From positions 55,675,848 to 55,739,847 of the forward strand of contig CM067356.1 of assembly GCA_034190875.2 (NCBI GenBank): 64,000 nt of DNA, written 5' to 3'. Position 1 is the first letter of the stretch. The number at the start of each line of letters is the position of its first letter. Shown in pieces: positions 13,575 to 22,212 of this stretch. The notes below the pieces were generated by a model. That model made no database searches and was not told the origin of the DNA. It was given only the letters and a program-made list of their open reading frames with translations. A program made the position numbers and the translations under genes. This DNA is from Urechis unicinctus (lineage: Eukaryota > Annelida > Polychaeta > Xenopneusta > Urechidae).

Positions 13575-13889
13575 TTATACAGTGGGGAATCCCCGTTCAG
13601 TGGCGCCGACTGGCGAGTCAGTGTCCCCAGCTATAGGCCGTTGTGAAGCAACATTTTTGGCAAGACGAAGACGACTATGGTTGACTTTATCGAACCCACC
13701 ATCCATACACAATCCTACCTTATTATTTTTTATAGCCTTCTGACAACCCGTACAAAGACGATTAATGACACCATGTTTTATCTTATATCTGTGTAAATTA
13801 CAAAACTCTTGCTCTTGCGTACAGGGCCTGTTACAGGGGTCTTTCTTCCCGAGTAATATCCACTGGCACTTATTGTCAAATACTACCAT
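13575..13889 (-). CDS. Small Cys-rich putative zinc-binding protein
   Basis: A 104-residue intact ORF starting MVVFDNKCQWILLGKKDPCN. Cys and His residues are arranged as C-x10-C-x3-C, EFCNLH, then LCTGC, a pattern expected to bind one or two zinc ions. Copy 2 of the Polinton has a close relative (53288..53584) in which a further CxxC (CKDC) is present; here that site reads CMDG, so one ligand may be lost. It lies between the polymerase and integrase on the same strand. The role is unknown, and DNA-binding is a guess from the zinc pattern. Confidence 0.6.
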   Translation of the reverse strand: MVVFDNKCQWILLGKKDPCNRPCTQEQEFCNLHRYKIKHGVINRLCTGCQKAIKNNKVGLCMDGGFDKVNHSRLRLAKNVASQRPIAGDTDSPVGATERGFPTV

Positions 13890-13915
13890 TGTTATATATA
13901 TTGATCTATATTAGT

Positions 13916-14433
13916 CTAATTGGTAATACCGTCTGGTGGCAGCTGGGTATCGGAGGGGTCCATCCAACAAATACTCCATGTTTTACTAACAGCTGATTCA
14001 CTGCTCCCATAAACTCCCGTCCAGGGTCGACCTGAAGTAGTTTAGGCCACCCCAGCGGACCTCGCTTGTATATCCTCTCCAGTGCACCTGCGACCTCTTT
14101 AGCCTCTTTTGTAGTCAATGACTCAGCCGCTTTGTAGCGCGAGGCCACATCAACCACTGTTAAGGCATACTTGTAAGTCCGGCGCTTCACAACGTCATGA
14201 GGAAGAAAAAAGAAATCGGCTTGGTGAGCCTCATTAGGAACAGGGACATCAAACTTTGGTCTGGGAATGTGTTTTGGCACTGGCAGGTAGATTTGCTATA
14301 TAGCTTGCTTTGTTAGCCACCCCCTGGCAACTTCCTCAGAAACCCTCGCTTCTGTTGCAAGCTTCTTGATAGCTGTTATGCCTTTCCAGTAGCCCTTAGG
14401 ACTATAGTATATTTTCTGCATGCGACGATCCAT
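13916..14433 (-). pseudogene. Polinton integrase (rve/DDE type), stop-interrupted and internally deleted
   Basis: The N-terminal part reads YYSPKGYWKGITAIKKLA and SEEVARGWLTKQAI, then meets a TAG near 14296. After it, the same frame continues QIYLPVPKHIPRPKFDVPVP, EAHQADFFFLPHD (first catalytic Asp), YALTVVDVASRYKA and LQVDPGREFMG (second Asp). The reading then jumps from KHGV straight to the last codons of the gene. The third catalytic residue and the C-terminal DNA-binding part are deleted; copy 2 retains the C-terminal part. The upstream membrane-protein ORF runs into this one without a stop. It is unable to catalyse insertion as it stands. Confidence 0.9.
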
Positions 14434-14886
14434 ACAAAGTAAATGCCCGAGTCTCCAAATGACCTCCTTGGCAAGCCTGTATGCAACCAGCCCAGTCGCA
14501 GCCATACCCAGTATAATGAACGCCACCTCACGCCCCTTCTGTTCATCTGAGGGCTCGTAGAAGTCTGAAAGCTGTGGCTCAGGGCCCAGCGGGTCGACGG
14601 TTTTATTTGTAATCAGGGAGTACTCACGCATAGCCTCGTCAGCATCCCTAAAAGTATGCTCAGCATGTCCCTGGCGGCGCAGTTGCTCATTGATGAAGTC
14701 TAAACGCTCAGTTCTCTTCTTGGTCCATGCTGCCTGAGCAGATTGAAGCTGCTCGATTGCCATATCATGGCGTTTACGTTCCGCGTCCACTTGGCTGCCT
14801 CATAACTTAGAGAATAAAAAGTTGCTCCCAGAGAATGCAAGGGCGTTAACAAGAGCGCCTCCAACAAGCAGCGCGAGTGTGGCCAT
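14434..14886 (-). pseudogene. Conserved Polinton membrane protein with an internal TGA
   Basis: The ATG at 14886 overlaps the TAA of the upstream gene (TAATG). The first 28 codons are hydrophobic (LLVGGALVNALAFSGSNFLF) and end in TGA at 14802-14800. The frame then stays open with a charged, coiled-coil-like stretch (DAERKRHDMAIEQLQSAQAA, ERLDFINEQLRRQ), LSDFYEPSDEQK and a TM helix FIILGMAATGLVAYRLA. The SGSN/LFS start and the ERKRHD..IE.L segment belong together in Polintons I recall, so I read this as one protein with a nonsense mutation. Two separate small proteins remains possible. It then fuses in frame with the integrase. Confidence 0.62.
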
Positions 14887-15125
14887 TATTTCAGTATATC
14901 AACTGGTAAGATTCCTTGTTTAATTAGCATATCCTTTGTGGCCATAGCTAGTGATACATCGGCAACAGCCATAGCCAGGTCGCGTGGGGTGAAATCAAGA
15001 CGTGGCACCCCACCACCCAGAGCCATCTTAGCAAGCTTAGCATAACCTATTGAAATACCGGAAACAACTGCACCGTGGTATAGTGCGTTGACGAGCATTT
15101 TTCCATCAGTAATTGGTGTTGTCAT
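14886..15125 (-). CDS. Small conserved Polinton membrane/virion protein
   Basis: An intact 79-residue ORF with a hydrophobic first half (LVNALYHGAVVSGISIGYAK) and the conserved tail PRLDFTPRDLAMAVADVSLA...KDMLIKQGILPVDILK. The LDFTPRD and MATKDMLIKQGILP patterns match small proteins I have seen in animal Polintons; function is not established. It sits between two other membrane proteins with almost no spacing: 15127 ends one base upstream, and the TAATG overlap lies downstream. That suggests a co-expressed cassette. Confidence 0.68.
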   Translation of the reverse strand: MTTPITDGKMLVNALYHGAVVSGISIGYAKLAKMALGGGVPRLDFTPRDLAMAVADVSLAMATKDMLIKQGILPVDILK

Positions 15126-15126
15126 C

Positions 15127-15504
15127 TTATTCCAAATAAAACGGATCCTTTAAATGAGCGTTCCTAGGCTTTTGTACCACAACCTGTTTAGGGTGTGAGG
15201 CTACCATCTGGTGCCTGTAGCAATACAATGCTAGTCCAAACACCCCAACACCGCCGACAACCAAAGGCACAGCCCATGTTGGCCACGCCCACCTTTCCGG
15301 AGGCTTGTTCCTTGATATTAGCTCGACAGCATCTGTAAGTGCGGCCTTAGCCTCTCGGAGCTCTCTCAGAAGCTTATTTTGATTGGCTTTTCGAGCTGCA
15401 GCACCCTTTCGTCCTGCCGCAACCCTTTTAGCGTTTTTCATAGTGGTCACTGACGTTATCTCCACCGGTGTTGTCCCCCCTTGATTCGTGTTCGTTTCTT
15501 CCAT
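15127..15504 (-). CDS. Single-TM basic protein of the Polinton cassette
   Basis: An intact 125-residue ORF. It starts with a Ser/Thr-rich segment and a basic stretch KNAKRVAAGRKGAAARKANQ, followed by a Leu/Glu/Arg helix (LLRELREAKAALTDAVELI), a TM helix (AVPLVVGGVGVFGLALYCY) and a short basic tail ending DPFYLE. The basic AAARKA region could bind nucleic acid, and the TM suggests a virion or membrane location; both are inference. A truncated homologue remains in copy 2 (53782..54022). The 22-bp repeat array lies just upstream of its ATG. Confidence 0.68.
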   Translation of the reverse strand: MEETNTNQGGTTPVEITSVTTMKNAKRVAAGRKGAAARKANQNKLLRELREAKAALTDAVELISRNKPPERWAWPTWAVPLVVGGVGVFGLALYCYRHQMVASHPKQVVVQKPRNAHLKDPFYLE

Positions 15505-15545
15505 GTTTACTTACTAAATTTATTTGTCCAATTGACAGCTCCTAG

Positions 15546-15633
15546 TAAGCACCTGTTATAGCGTAATTAAGCACCTATTATAGCGTAGTTAAGCACATGC
15601 TATAGCTGAGTTAAACACATACTATAGCGAGGA
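15546..15633. promoter_or_regulatory. Four tandem 22-bp repeats upstream of the membrane-protein cassette
   Basis: Units start at 15546, 15568, 15590 and 15612 and share taa(g/a)caC(c/a)t..tatagc. A related word (aacatgccatagcg) recurs at about 15732. The flanks ccaattgacag (15528) and caaattgacag (15679) also repeat. Copy 2 retains two diverged motif copies (around 54056 and 54172) in the same gap. The placement suggests a promoter or replication/packaging signal, which is inferred. Confidence 0.6.
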
Positions 15634-15726
15634 AGTGTCTTCCTCTCCATTGGCCCCTATTGATTCGGTGCTTATTTTTCCAAATTGACAGTGCTTAACT
15701 GTTGTTAAAGCCGCGGTTAATGGAGC

Positions 15727-16169
15727 TTAAAACATGCCATAGCGATGATATAGCTCACAAGTAGCAGTGCTTAGTGCGTGTCCAACAAACGGGTCAGTCT
15801 CGAGGTCTGTAATTAGCCTTGGCTGGTGTTCTGGTGGGATTGGTAGAAACATACAAGCAATACCTGAGTAAAGCTGTAACAATGATTGACCTAGAGTGCT
15901 CGTCATGCTAGCACCTAGCCGAGCCTCGTATCTCACATACAGCTTTATGATCTCTTCGTCAGACATTGATTCAACCTGGTCAATTGTAAGACGCTCCAAA
16001 CCAAGGTACTGACGGGCCTGACCACCGGCTATGATGGGAGCAACCTATCTCTCTTAGAAGACATATCTACACCAGGGGTGCAACTAGGTTCCGCTCCCCC
16101 AGACTTTGTCTCCACTAAGCTAGTCGTGTCCTGTTCAAGGAGTTTATCAATAATGGTATCAGGATCCAT
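15727..16169 (-). pseudogene. Conserved Polinton protein of unknown function, one frameshift
   Basis: ATG at 16169 (MDPDTIIDKLLEQ). The start frame stops at about 16038. The conserved body lies in the other frame: GGQARQYLGLERLTIDQVES, SDEEIIKLYVRYEARLGAS, IACMFLPIPPEHQPRL, ending CELYHRYGMF. The copy 2 homologue (54230..54590) reads across this point in one frame, so a small indel broke copy 1. It is mostly helical with no TM or catalytic motif that I recognise. Its position just after the ATPase gene fits a structural or assembly role. Confidence 0.62.
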
Positions 16170-16194
16170 TAATATACGTATATGCCTTCGAGCT

Positions 16195-16290
16195 TCAAAA
16201 TACTGCACCGCTACCCCAGATGAAGAAACCTAAATTGGTTACTGAGGCAGCGGCTGCTATCAGGGCCAAAATCACTTTAATCGACGGCAT
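16195..16290 (-). CDS. Tiny hydrophobic peptide overlapping the ATPase 3' end
   Basis: A 31-codon ORF starting MPSIKVILALIAAAASV and ending WGSGAVF. It is essentially one membrane helix. Its ATG overlaps the last codons of the ATPase (16277) in another frame. Copy 2 keeps the start MLSIEAMLALTAAAA but then has a stop. It could be a small virion membrane peptide or chance; the compact overlap and partial conservation are the only support. Confidence 0.35.
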   Translation of the reverse strand: MPSIKVILALIAAAASVTNLGFFIWGSGAVF

Positions 16291-16951
16291 ATGCAGTAGG
16301 TTGATCAGTCTTTAGCAGCAGTTTTGCGTGCTTGGTCTTTGCTAGTAGTTGGCGTACTGTGGCACGTTCCTCTTTTGTTGGAATTACATCATTTTCACGT
16401 AAAGCGTCTTCAAATGTGTCACGGTCCTTGGTGTGAAAGAGCACCATCCAGCAAGTCTGCTCACGTAAGTCCTTCAGCACAGAGTTGTACTTTTGGGTGA
16501 GGACCCAGACACTTTGCTGCGCATGGCGGCCGCTGAAGGCCAGTTCAGATAACATGTCTTTCTTCTTAGTTAGGGCCTTTGTAGCCCAACAGTCATCAAT
16601 GATGTAGAGGGTAGTCTTGCCTTTAAAACAATGGTAGAAAACCCTCAGGTGGTCATGGAGCCGCTCCACTGGGTCAATGACGTAGACCTCTGAATCATCC
16701 CACACCCATGACCGCAACTGATAGGCCTCGTTGAAACGTATGGTAGGGCAGAGGATTACAATATGCTCGAAGGCGCCGAAGAAGGGCCCTTCAAGTAGGT
16801 CGAGAATGAATGCGGTTTTTCCACATCCTGTCTGCCCACAAACAACCGAACAGGGACCATCTGGAAATGTAAACTCAGTTTTCGGTTTCATCAAAACCTT
16901 GTTAGTAGACTGCGCTGATGAACCTGCCATCTTTAATGTTAAGCTGTGCAT
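16277..16951 (-). CDS. DNA-packaging ATPase (FtsK/HerA, A32-like)
   Basis: An intact 224-residue ORF. Walker A is GQTGCGKT at residues 39-46, Walker B is LYIIDD at 115-120, and a sensor-like SVWVLTQKYN lies at about 147-156, followed by an Arg/Lys-rich C-terminus. This matches the Polinton/adintovirus genome-packaging ATPase family, which pumps DNA into the capsid. The length is typical. Two in-frame ATGs (16951 and 16930) are possible. The 5' end overlaps the capsid gene's 3' end (16902), so the two are probably translated from one transcript unit. It is the best-preserved enzyme of the provirus. Confidence 0.93.
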   Translation of the reverse strand: MHSLTLKMAGSSAQSTNKVLMKPKTEFTFPDGPCSVVCGQTGCGKTAFILDLLEGPFFGAFEHIVILCPTIRFNEAYQLRSWVWDDSEVYVIDPVERLHDHLRVFYHCFKGKTTLYIIDDCWATKALTKKKDMLSELAFSGRHAQQSVWVLTQKYNSVLKDLREQTCWMVLFHTKDRDTFEDALRENDVIPTKEERATVRQLLAKTKHAKLLLKTDQPTAYAVD

Positions 16952-18163
16952 CCATTACAATATACATATAAACGTTCAATGCGCCGGCCGACTCTGCCTT
17001 TTTCGTGATCTAAATGGTGATACCCTCAGACGCATTCTCCACGGCCCTGCCACTACCGTGCAACTGGTCGTCATCACTCGTCCTTAAGTCGAGACACAGA
17101 GCATACTTGTGGTTAGGTACTCTCCAAGGTCTTTTACAGCTATTGTTACACTGGGGTCTCGTTTACTCGTTGCTGCAAAGGCCTTCTTCACTTCATCCCA
17201 CTGCTGGTAGCCACGCATGCCTTGGGCATAGAGTTGGTTGGGGATGTCCTCAATGGTCACCTCAACTTTTGTGATCTTTGGGTTGTAGAACGACTCTGTC
17301 TTCCCGGCGAATGAGGCCCTGGCTGGGTCTTCAAAGAGCAGTAGGATGCCCTTCATGCTGCGAGCCGGCACGTTCAGGTTGATGTTCCACAGTGTATCTC
17401 TTTTATTGTATACAAGCTTTTTGTGACGAAGAACACGGTCATACAGAATCGAGAGCCGACCTGTGTACTGGATGCGTATCATGTGGGCCGACTCTGTTTG
17501 GGTAACCAGCGAGATGCCATCAATTTTGTAGCTGGCAGCGGTGTCGCCTGTTGCGCGAATCACGCGGTTGTAGTCGTTAAACGTGAGCTCGTACTCCAAT
17601 CTATCATTAAGCGCACTCTGGTAGAATGGCCTGTGACTCTCGAGGAGTTCAAAGTCAAGTGGAACGAAGAACCTATTACTATACACATCGGCTACGGCCT
17701 TGTCCTCTTCCTCGGTCTCGTCCTTGTCTCCTGCCCCCATTCGTATCTTAGTTGTGTTTCTGTCATCTGATGTGTCAATGCCTTGATACTGGAGGCCCTG
17801 TTTCTCCTGTGCAGTCCGCCACAAGTCGTGGTAACAGTGGTATACATCGCTGTCATCAATAGACATGACCTCATTGCAGGAAATCTTGATTGTCAATTTC
17901 TTAACCACGGCGCAACCCAGGTTTTGCACAACGCTGCGGTTAAGATCAGTCGAGGTCAGTGTGATTGTAAAGGCCAGCCGTGCTGTCCCTGGAACAATGA
18001 CGTCGTCTGCGCCTAGATTGGGGAAGCGAACCAGCAGTTGCTGGTTCTGGTCAATAGTGCTTGGATTGTTTGTAACGACTACAGACTGTCGCACGCCCTT
18101 TACCCCGAGCGGTTCGCGTATCCGGCGGTGTGGGTTTAGTTTGCATTAGTAAGTACTCGTCAT
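16902..18163 (-). pseudogene. Major capsid protein (double jelly-roll), broken
   Basis: The 336-codon central frame (17084..18094) begins RQSVVVTNNPSTIDQNQQLL, then VRFPNLGADDVIVPGTARLA, a DDSDVYHCYHDLW segment, FFVPLDFELLESHRPFYQ and LEYELTFNDYNRVI. The final part lies in another frame after a break near 17100: DLRTSDDDQLHGSGRAVENA, then a TAG at about 17010, then NVYMYIVMDAQLNI and a stop at 16902. The initiating ATG is probably at 18163, with a stop a few codons later. It belongs to the hexon-like capsid family of Polintons and would form the icosahedral shell. At least three lesions make it non-coding for full-length capsid. Confidence 0.92.
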
Positions 18164-18197
18164 GTTGAATGCTTAATTACATCTTTAACACACAGAC
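18164..18197. promoter_or_regulatory. Divergent intergenic gap between capsid gene and plus-strand block
   Basis: Only 34 bp separate the inferred capsid ATG (18163, minus) from the ATG at 18198 (plus). The gap is AT-rich (gaatgcttaattacatcttt). Copy 2 keeps the same layout (55905/55943). A bidirectional promoter or overlapping 5' ends is inferred. Confidence 0.4.
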
Positions 18198-19512
18198 ATG
18201 GAGTTTGATAACCCAGGATTTGACGACCCAGAGGAGGAAGGGGCTATGGGAGGGGATAGGAATGAGACTAGCTTTGATGATGAGGAGACTAAACTGATTG
18301 ACAAAACTTTAGATACGTCGAGTACAACTATTCCACCATGGGCTATTAATGAAATGCCTGCTGGGTTAACAGAAGATCGGGTGGGTTCCAAAGAAGAAAC
18401 TGAAGTATTAGTTACGTGGTGGAAGAAGGCAGTGTCTAAGCATGGGCTGCCGGCCACTCTGGAGTTTAGATCGTCTCAACAAGGTGACCTTTGGGTTAAG
18501 TGGGGCCGAGAATGGAAACTTCTGACATGGAAGAGCAATCCAAACAAATTCCTCTCTCCTAGGAGTATCCTAGATTACGGTGGTACACAGTTTGCTCGGG
18601 CTCTTGGAGTGACCGCTGAACTATCCACAAAGGCAGTAAAAGCCCTACAAGGCGTTGACGAAGCTGCTGCTAAAGCAGAAGCTGCACTTCCAGATATGTT
18701 AGAAATGAGCAGCCTTGAAGCTGTGACAGAGCAAGGTGGTGTAGAAGAAACAAGCTTCATAGAGGGCGTTCATAACGCCATACAAGACCTAGGTACACAA
18801 ACAGACAACGAACTACCACTCAGAGAACTTATGGGGCTTGACAAGGCTATGCAGACCCAGAGGGGTGAGCTGGTTAATAACCTAGCTAAGATAACTGAGA
18901 TAGAAAGGGATATAAAACATCGGGAAGCTTAAATGGCAAGCCTGGAGGAGGAAGGGAGGGGTGATAGTCGAGCATGGAAATTCCAAGCATATGAGCTTGA
19001 AGGGCTGCAGGACCTGCAGAGTGCCCGTGTTGAGGCTTGAACGTCTGCGAACCCAAATTAACCGCATCAGAGAAACGGTCAACAGACTTCTTTACGAGTA
19101 CACAACGCTAGCTGAGCGTGTACGCACCCTGTTCCGGGAGCAGGGCATAACAATCGCCTCCATCCTCACTGTGATTGGATTGGCAATCTTGACTCTGGTA
19201 GTTACTTTGACGGGTGGAGGGAGCACTAGTCCAACCCCGGCACCAACGCCGACACCAGCTGATAAGCCCGGGGTGAAGGAATGGATTAAAAAACAGTTGA
19301 ACTCCTTGGCAAGCGTCCTGAAGAGCCTAGCCAGTAAAGCAGCAGCCGCCCTTCCAGGAATCATTGGCTCCATCGTATCATGGCTGCTTAAGTCAGCTTC
19401 AAAGGTGGCTGGTTGGATGGCAGAACATGTATGGGCTGCAGTTGTGGCGGTGGGGGGAGTTATCCTCCTGATACTCCGTGACTTACTACGTAGCAAACCA
19501 AAGCACAGCTAA
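18198..19512 (+). pseudogene. Conserved Polinton membrane-active virion protein, split by a stop and a frameshift
   Basis: The first frame (18198..18932) is acidic at its start (GFDDPEEEGAMGGDRNETSF), carries VLVTWWKKAVSKHGLP and KWGREWKLLTWKSNPNKFLS, and ends in a coiled coil. A TAA at 18930 is a Lys codon in copy 2, so it is a nonsense mutation. A further frame change near 19035 leads to the second half: REQGITIASILTVIGLAILT (TM), a Pro/Thr linker, KPGVKEWIKKQLNSLASVLK, amphipathic KAAAALPGIIGSIVSWLLK and a C-terminal TM helix AAVVAVGGVILLILR. Such amphipathic and TM segments suggest a membrane-lytic or anchoring minor capsid protein; that role is inferred. Confidence 0.72.
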
Positions 19513-20797
19513 GCCTATAGCGATTCCGCCTATAATAAGAGCGGTTTTCTCATCCTCGTGCGCCCCACGCAGACCGGTCTCGGCCATAGGGGCCGGCCCT
19601 AGAGAGGGGAGTTCCATATCTGTATCTGTATCTGGCGGAGGGTCAAAGCTTCCTCTATCAGGAACCACCGGAACCAAGTTGACATCAGCATTGCTGCCGA
19701 TCTGCTGCTCCACAGTCGCGATGGTAATCAGATTGTTGTACCCAGCAACGTTTCCAATGGCAAGGCTCATATCAGACACAGCCATGTACAGGCCCGTTCC
19801 AAACACATAATCAACCTTTGAGGAGGCATTCTGGAGGTCGTTCTGATACCGTCTGATGGATGAAGGTATGTCCACTGGGGAGTTGATGGAATCCTCAACG
19901 TTGGCATGAAATTTCTTTTTGGCATCAAAGGACGTTCCAACACCTAGTATCTCTGAGCGGGTCTGCGCCTGAGCACTAAGAATGGCCCATATATAGGTCC
20001 TGATGCTGTCGTTAATTCGCTCAACGCCGGTCTGTGTAAAGCCCTCAGACGTGTCCAGTATGAATGTACTCCAGGCCTCGTCTGCTTCAGGTCCCTGTGC
20101 TATATGTAGAACAGCACCCATTTCTCCTGAAAGGATTGTAGGTTGCTCGCATGGACAAAACCTGGCTTTGTATCCTTTTCCGCCTCAAATGCCATCCGTG
20201 TAGGGTCATAACGAACGTTTCGACCAGCAAACTTGACGACACTCCCGTAACCATACGCATCATGTGCATATAAGATACCAAGGCCACTATTAGCTACGGT
20301 TACCTGCTGGCGCCAGTCTGTGTTTGGTTGAACACCAAAGTTAGTGCAGAGTCTCTCATATGCCCTCTTGTCATATGTATTTTATAGGGGTCATAGGCAT
20401 GATCCTGAGGTAGAGGCGCTTGTAGTTCTGCCAATAGGCGACGCACTGTGTAATAAAGGTGAAAGGTGTAGAGAGCTTTCACGAGTGGAATCCCAGCCTC
20501 GAGGTGATCGTGGGATGACACGCCGCAGCCGGCTGTTGCACACCACACTGCAAAGTTTAACTGGTTCTGCCAAAACTGCATTGGATTTGTCAACCAGTCT
20601 TTTACTACTTTGTCCGCTGTTACCAGCGGCACCTTATAGTTACTGAATAGATCAGGAAACTTTGCTGTGAATGTACCGCCATTGTGAACAACTTGAATTG
20701 TTTGTCGGGTTAGTTTATCTCCCGCCGAAATAGCTGGATACACCCCACCCGTTTTATATGTAGCTTTTCTATTGAAACTTAAGGCTTGTTTATTCAT
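19486..20797 (-). pseudogene. Conserved Polinton minor virion protein, frameshifted, with a C-terminal TM
   Basis: The start is MNKQALSFNRKATYKTGGVY at 20797. The first frame has DWLTNPMQFWQNQLNFAVWC, ATAGCGVSSHDHL and YTFHLYYTVRRLLAEL. After breaks around 20300-20340 and 20090-20120 it continues in other frames to TYIWAILSAQAQTRSEILG, SSIRRYQNDLQNASSKVDYV and a TM near the end (TALIIGGIAIGLAVLWFAT). Together this spans about 435 codons. Copy 2 has the same protein in two frames. I recall the FWQNQLNFAVWC block from animal Polintons as a conserved structural protein; exact role is unknown. Its 3' end overlaps the opposing gene by 27 bp. Confidence 0.7.
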
Positions 20798-20803
20798 TGT
20801 GCT

Positions 20804-21487
20804 ATGTATCACACACTGTCTAATGTTCAAAGCGGCGACGCTGTGTCCCTGCAACATCCTATTGACAACACTGCGGGCGATCTATGTGTTGGCCTAAGGT
20901 CAATCACGTATACTGTAGGCTGGTATAATCTCGAAACAGACGAGAACATTGCATGGCGGTCTGAAACTGCTGGAAAAGAAGGAAGAATCCAATTAAAACC
21001 AGGCCTATGGAGTTTCAGTCAGTCTTCAGCAGCAGCAAATTACATCATTAGGTCTTGGTTTGGTGCTGTAAATGGGGTTATTACCCTCGAAATTTCTGAT
21101 GGGACTGTGAATATATCAGACGGAGTGTTATCAATGTTGGGTCTTGATGACGGTCTCGGAAGGCAGTGGATTTATTCAGGTACTTACACTGGTGACCGGC
21201 CCATCAACTTTAGCATCTTTAACACAATTTATGTTCACCTCGATCAAGTCAGCACCACGCACAATATGCTAGATGGTGCGCCCACTACGCTTCTTGAAGT
21301 TGTCGGTTTAGAGGGTGGCTCTTTCGGTGATATTATAACCACGAACATCGCTAATCCTGTATGTAAGCATGTTACTAGCGGAACAGTGCATGAGTTGAAG
21401 GTTCAGTTATGCGATAATAAAGGAAGGCTATTGGATAACCACGACTTACCAGTTAGTGTTGTTCTTGAATTGACAAGATGTCAATAA
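20804..21487 (+). CDS. Penton-like minor capsid protein (single jelly-roll), intact
   Basis: A 227-residue ORF with no break. It starts MYHTLSNVQSGDAVSLQHPI and is rich in alternating beta-type segments: VGLRSITYTVGWYNL, EGRIQLKPGLWSF, INFSIFNTIYVHLDQVSTTH (the typical penton-type strand), GAPTTLLEVV and the terminal strand LPVSVVLELTR. The pattern fits the Polinton/adintovirus penton, which closes the five-fold vertices. ATG 20804 was chosen because a longer start at 20786 would run through the opposing start codon. The downstream fibre-like gene overlaps its stop, which fits a vertex complex of penton plus fibre. Confidence 0.68.
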   Translation: MYHTLSNVQSGDAVSLQHPIDNTAGDLCVGLRSITYTVGWYNLETDENIAWRSETAGKEGRIQLKPGLWSFSQSSAAANYIIRSWFGAVNGVITLEISDGTVNISDGVLSMLGLDDGLGRQWIYSGTYTGDRPINFSIFNTIYVHLDQVSTTHNMLDGAPTTLLEVVGLEGGSFGDIITTNIANPVCKHVTSGTVHELKVQLCDNKGRLLDNHDLPVSVVLELTRCQ

Positions 21488-22144
21488 AAACGAGTATTTA
21501 TGGACCTAGGCAAAAACCGGCAAGCACTGTTCAGGGCGCCGACCTCTCGGAATATGCCACAAAGACCTATGTATCTATTGGTGACTCACAAAAAACGGAT
21601 AAAAGTGGCGGTACTATGACTGGAGACCTTGTAATGGGAGATAATAAAATCGTTCAGTTGGGAGACCCGATTTCACCGAAGGATGCTGTTCATAAAAAAA
21701 TATATTGATGCTAAATATAGACAGCAGAACAGCAACCTGAGACGATACATAGATGAAAAGACGAAACCCGTCATTACTAAATGGGCAGAAGCAAGTGGCC
21801 CCCTTCGCAGAGGATATGAGTGGTCGTTTGGCCATGGGGCTAGGGGTCGAGACTTACAAGACTCAAGCTGTGGATATACCATGTTATGTAATGGCAAGAT
21901 CATTCGTATGGGGTTGTCTTCGGGTGTTGGTGCTGATACTGGTCCAATAGCAGTCGTTCCTGTTATTAATGGAACAAACCAAGCGGTAGGAATAAGTAAG
22001 CCTGCAAACCAACGGGCTGTTGTAATATCTTTAGACCAAGCTTTACATCTAGAACAAGGCAACGTTATTAACGTTTATACAACCACTCAAAACAGAGGGG
22101 CGACATGGTCTAAAGCTTTACTCCTAATTGAACTTGACCTGTAG
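21478..22144 (+). pseudogene. Phage-type fibre-like protein with an A-run frame break
   Basis: ATG 21478 overlaps the penton stop by 10 bases. The first frame contains SGGTMTGDLVMGDNKIVQLG and DPISPKDAVHK, the GGTMTGDL.M..NKI..LGDP..P.DAV repeat known from phage and algal-virus fibres. A run of seven A near 21695-21702 shifts the frame. The second frame continues YIDAKYRQQ, then a compact beta-rich head domain (YEWSFGHGARGR, IAVVPVINGTNQAV) ending LLIELDL. It would be a vertex spike for host attachment; that is inference from motif and position. The shift may be mutation, sequencing error or slippage. It is absent from copy 2. Confidence 0.7.
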
Positions 22145-22212
22145 ACTTACGTATAAAGCAGCAGTATGAAACAACAACCAACCATTCCGACTGCACTGTT
22201 ATATCCGCAGCT

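Noticed and set aside
18185-18457. Minus-strand ORF opposite the acidic start of the 18198 gene
   Set aside because: It is a shadow of the D/E-rich coding strand, giving the usual Ser/Leu-rich antisense reading.
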